64,000 bases of DNA from Heliocidaris tuberculata. Its lineage: Eukaryota; Echinodermata; Echinoidea; Camarodonta; Echinometridae. The notes beneath the pieces are model-generated. The model was not told where the DNA came from. It did no database searches and saw only the letters and a program-made list of their open reading frames with translations. Below are positions 60,455-64,000 of this stretch, one piece after another. Every line of letters starts with the position of its first letter. The first letter of the stretch is position 1. Both the position numbers and the translations under genes were made by a program. Location: contig CM046832.1 of the NCBI GenBank assembly GCA_025618425.1, positions 51,163,658 to 51,227,657 of the forward strand, read 5' to 3'.

Positions 60455-60870
60455 CTTTAATACGAGTCTTGTCTGAAAATCCAGTTTCTAGTGAAATGCC
60501 GATACCGTCTATATATATTTTTTTAAATAACAAATTAGACCCCTTCCCTGCCCTCATATATGACGGTTGCCTGAAAATAATGGTAGTTAAATATTCTCAA
60601 GAAGGGGTGGGCTCGCTGCACCTTGTACGTCTATTAGTTGAAAAATATACAAATTAAAAAAAAAAAAGGGGGGAAGCATAATATTATGACATACAGAAAT
60701 TTTTAATTCTGATATGCTTACATAATTATAAAAGAAATGTTTATAGACAAGACGTACCCTGTTCCATGCCTTTTATGTGACAACCTCATTCAATTATGTT
60801 TTGTCCATCTGCAAACAAGATTTCTGCAAACTTGCTGTTGCCGAGCATGCTGTAAAAGAAAGTTCTCCTA
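59113..60870. other. Gene-free stretch with simple repeats
   Basis: Holds (ACAA)n at 59256-59285, a C-to-G homopolymer (G31) at 60424-60454 and an inverted CATACGCG pair near 60274-60297. No exon recognised. Confidence 0.4.
60424..60454. repeat. Poly-G run of 31
   Basis: Uninterrupted G tract; length is likely unreliable in assembly. Confidence 0.95.
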
Positions 60871-60959
60871 GCCCTTTCCTTTATCGTGTATATTCGTCAT
60901 CATACCCTACATGAATCGACATGGTGGACGATATAAAACTCATCAAACCCTTTTCTCCG

Positions 60960-61560
60960 CTGCTCCTAATCTCCTTTTGTTACGCGCAATGTTTCCACAG
61001 AAGGTGTTTGTCTTGAGGGGAGAGGCAAATAAAAAAAAAAGTGAGGGAGAAAGTTTCAGCTAACTTGTGAATGGGTAAACAATCTCTGATGACATTATTG
61101 TCTGAATATTGACCTGTGCGCCCCGGTCTGTGTATTCCTTCGCGAAGCAAAGGTCTTTATGCATATGAAGGGAAGAAATCGATGTTGTCATGACAACGCA
61201 CGCTAGGAGTTGGGCTCGGGTAACTGTGCACCGTTATAGGAAAGTTTTCTTCCCGAATTCCACTACTCTAAGAAAAAGTAAATTGTATCTCAGATAACAT
61301 CAAGTTTCTTTTACACATCTTACCCGAATCTTCGCGTTTTGGAAGTGTTGCGCACTTGCGGGAAACTATTTAGATCACAGTTTTTATACCTCGGGTAAGA
61401 TTAAGACGAGAACTGAGTGTTTGTCTTTAGCACGAATCGCTATTGTTGATAGTGCCGTTTGGGTTTTTCGTCGCTCGGAGCAATGTGCTCAAGAGGATGG
61501 TGACCCCAGGTTCATGTGCTCTACCTAGTAATATTTTGAAGACCGTAACCAACCCTCATG
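60960..61560. promoter_or_regulatory. Candidate regulatory block with paired SOX-like sites
   Basis: Complex, CpG-bearing sequence centred on 61078-61170: AACAATCTCTGATGACATTATTGTC (two SOX-like cores in inverted orientation), the dyad TTCGCGAAGCAAAGG (TCF/SOX-like CAAAG) and an octamer-like TATGCATATG. No coding frame is recognisable. It lies about 3 kb upstream of the TSTD2 start. Motif-based inference only. Confidence 0.25.
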
Positions 61561-61579
61561 TTGGAGCAGCAACATGATA

Positions 61580-62390
61580 CCCAGCCGTGTTTGGAGAAAT
61601 ATTTATTGCTACCTAATATGTTGGTGAGTATACGTGCTGCAGTCTTAAGTTAGTCGACCACAACTGTTTTTGCACAATGCTCATTCGTAGTTTTGTTTTG
61701 GAATCTATTATAGAAGGAAGTTACTCAGTCTTGACAATCCGAAATATGATTGAAAGATCTAATTTCACATGAAGACGCCGTAAACTCAAGTTCTCATTAC
61801 TTTCTACGCATCTGATATACATAAACGAGTGTTGGCATGTTTTTGCCAAGTAGATCTACAGCGCGTCCCAGAAAAAAAATCCCTAAAACATGAGGGTTAT
61901 TATGTCCAAACTATGTTATCTATGGCTAAATTATCATTTTTCCATAAAGTAGAAGTATTTGGCTTTCAAATGGTACCTTAATGGCATCTATCCGTACATG
62001 TTTTACCTAGTCGCATCAATTTGAAAATGACATGTAAAAAAACCCAGTTGGGCTAGATTTGGGTAAATCTGTCAAAATGTTATAGGATCTTATGCAAACA
62101 TGACACAAAGGAAACAGAAACTTTGAAACCCAATGAGAAGATTTTTTTATGTGCTTCTTTTAATAATTAGGGTAAGGATAATGCCCTCATCTTGAAATAA
62201 GTGTCAACTTTTGTCATATAGTTGGGGTGAAAAGGGCCACATTTTATACTTAAATAGTATTTGCAATCGCTATGAACATCAATTTTTTCCATTGCCCAGA
62301 ACTGCAACTTCTTTGAAGGACAAAGTGGACAGCAAGGTAGTATTTTCATTTTAAAAAATAAAGTAAGGAGCAGTGCACCTTCCATTGTCA
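61580..62390. other. Gene-free stretch
   Basis: Nothing recognised apart from AT-rich sequence up to the repeat copy at 62405. Confidence 0.35.
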
Positions 62391-62404
62391 TCAGATTGAA
62401 AAGT

Positions 62405-62660
62405 ATGGTTTAACCCTTTCAAGACAACTGAAGAATAAGCTTTACAATCCTTAAATTGGCAACATATTGAGAAGTTCAAAATCATTGTTTTTTGTCAAAT
62501 TTGGCAATTTTTTCAACTTTTCGACAAAATTCGTAACCATTTATACTCTCTTCAAAGACATTACACCTTATTAGAACTATGTAGCACTGAAGAAATATAT
62601 TATTGTTGCCAATTTGAAGAACAAATGTGATCAATAACCCTGTCCTGTCCTGAAAGGGTT
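62405..62660. mobile_element. Repeat with TAACCCTTTCAxGAC ends, copy 2
   Basis: TAACCCTTTCAAGACAACTG at the left and CCTGTCCTGAAAGGGTTAAA at the right are inverted. Interior is the inverse of 49015-49447. Confidence 0.8.
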
Positions 62661-63109
62661 AAAGAGCACATCACATAAGGCAGAAAATGTCAGATTCGGG
62701 CAATTTTCCACCTTATGATTGACACCTTTCCATCGTATAAGGGCGCTGTTTCATTTTTCATTACGAAAGGGTTAGTTATTAATCTTGGAAAAATGTGGGG
62801 GTGTATGCCCTTAACTCCCCAGCAATTGGCATTTTAACATGCTTTATGTGAATTCAGAATGAATGCATTATAACCACACAATGGGAATCTCGTGTATCAA
62901 TTACAGTTGCATGTGACATGTGATACTAACGTTTTCAGGGGGGTGGGGGTTGGCGTACACTGGCTACACCTATGCCGTATTCAATAATAATTTTAAAACA
63001 TCTACAGTGTAATTCATCATTGTATACTTTAACTGTTGTGATCTGTTGTGAGCATAGGATTACGGGCACAATATTTGGTAGGGGTTGACGTCTCTTGCAA
63101 CTTTCCTGT

Positions 63110-63150
63110 AGTTCTTCTTCTTCTTTTTCTTCTTCTTCTTCGTCTTCCTC
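63110..63150. repeat. (TTC)n microsatellite
   Basis: CTTCTTCTTC runs with minor interruptions. Confidence 0.9.
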
Positions 63151-63264
63151 TTCAGGATGTTATAAGATTATTTTTTAACTGCCGCGATACAAAGCATAAT
63201 GATACGTCATAATTATTAATGGACCTAATAGAAAGACACAACGAATGAATGTCTGCATGGAACA

Positions 63265-63850
63265 AAGCTGAAACCCTGGGGGAAAATAATTTTTAATAAA
63301 AAGAGAGGATAGAGAGAAGCAATTTAAAAAAAAGTTCAATCAAAATCGGTTAAGAAATGAGAAAGTTATGAAAGTTTGAAAAGTCTCAATTTACTTTCTA
63401 TGGCGATCCTCAAATTGGCAATGTTGCTTCAAAATGACAGGTTTAGTAGGAAAACTCTCTATATGTTTTGTACACAAAATTTCATATTTTCCCCATTATC
63501 TCTCAAAGTGCAGCTTGTCTCCTTCTTAGCTCAGGATATATCATGGAGAAATGTATTTGACACAACATATATGTTGAGTTCACAAAAAGACAAGCATCAT
63601 CTTTAGAGATAATGGAGAAAATGTGAAATTTTGTGTAGAAAACACATGGAGAGTTGTCCTACTCTACCTGTCACTTTGAAGCAACATTGCCAATTTGAGG
63701 ATCGCCATAGAAAGTAAATTGAGACTTTTCAAACTTTCATAACTCTCTCATTTCTTAACCGATTTTGATGGAACTTTTTTAAAATTGCTTCTCTCTATCC
63801 TCTCTTTTTATTAAAATGGATTTCCCCCAGGGTTTCATTCCCCTTTAAAT
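63265..63850. mobile_element. Foldback element with about 220-bp arms
   Basis: GAAACCCTGGGGGAAAATAA...AGAGAGGATAGAGAGAAGCA at the left is inverted at the right, and the arms continue through AATCGGTTAAGAAATGAGAA, TTTGAAAAGTCTCAATTTAC and GGCGATCCTCAAATTGGCAA to about 63500/63610. Right terminal TTCATTCCCCTTTAAA recalls the CCCTTTAA end of the TTAA-flanked element at 27366-27864, and both carry AAAATCGGT plus AGTTATG near the ends, so they may be related families. Confidence 0.85.
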
Positions 63851-64000
63851 GTATGTAGTCGGACACGCGGCTTCTCATTACACATGTACTGACGTATTAC
63901 TCTATATAAATGTATTATATTCTCCATTCTCCACACGCACATTTATTTCACATCCTATAATTACTATCTTTTAACATCAAAATTTGAGCATCGTATAATC

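Overview
This is a eukaryotic, gene-poor, AT-rich and repeat-dense window. Its gene structure (short exons, GT-AG introns of 0.3-9 kb), its many foldback/MITE-type repeats and its mix of LINE, hAT, P-element-like and piggyBac-like debris suggest a marine invertebrate deuterostome. An echinoderm such as a sea urchin is my best guess; that is inference, not proof.

Two protein genes can be reconstructed completely, both on the minus strand. (1) CNPY2 (canopy family, ER saposin-like protein), five coding exons between 25979 and 16904, 186 aa, with a signal peptide, six cysteines and an HTEL C-terminus. (2) TSTD2 (rhodanese/TrhO-like protein with an N-terminal zinc finger), eight coding exons between 57994 and 43273, 527 aa, with the CTGGIR active-site loop. 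Every junction has GT-AG ends and matching phase, and total lengths are close to my recollection of the vertebrate proteins. Nothing indicates that the two genes work together; they are neighbours in the same orientation, about 17 kb apart.

Layout. 1-16.9 kb: no recognisable gene. It holds a LINE reverse-transcriptase fragment, a SINE with a 7SL/Alu-like head, a tRNA-headed SINE fragment, several hairpins, microsatellites and a few complex, CpG-containing blocks that could be regulatory. 16.9-26 kb: CNPY2, with MITEs/foldbacks in every intron. 26-43 kb: a mobile-element graveyard with a large palindrome (26.9-28.6 kb) carrying a TTAA-flanked insertion in one arm, a telomere-repeat-like hairpin, and remnants of a MADF-like protein (with a 19-bp expansion), a DDE-transposase-like protein, BEN-like, SWIM-like and ZNF862-like hAT proteins. 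43.3-58 kb: TSTD2; its 9.3-kb first intron contains a P-element/THAP9-like pseudogene and a LINE split by a 1.85-kb hAT-type element with an exact 8-bp target duplication. 58-64 kb: MITEs, a copy of a repeat also seen in TSTD2 intron 1, a possible regulatory block near 61.1 kb and a 0.58-kb foldback.

No clearly new molecular system is visible. The most unusual material is the set of palindromic/hairpin elements and the datable nested insertions.
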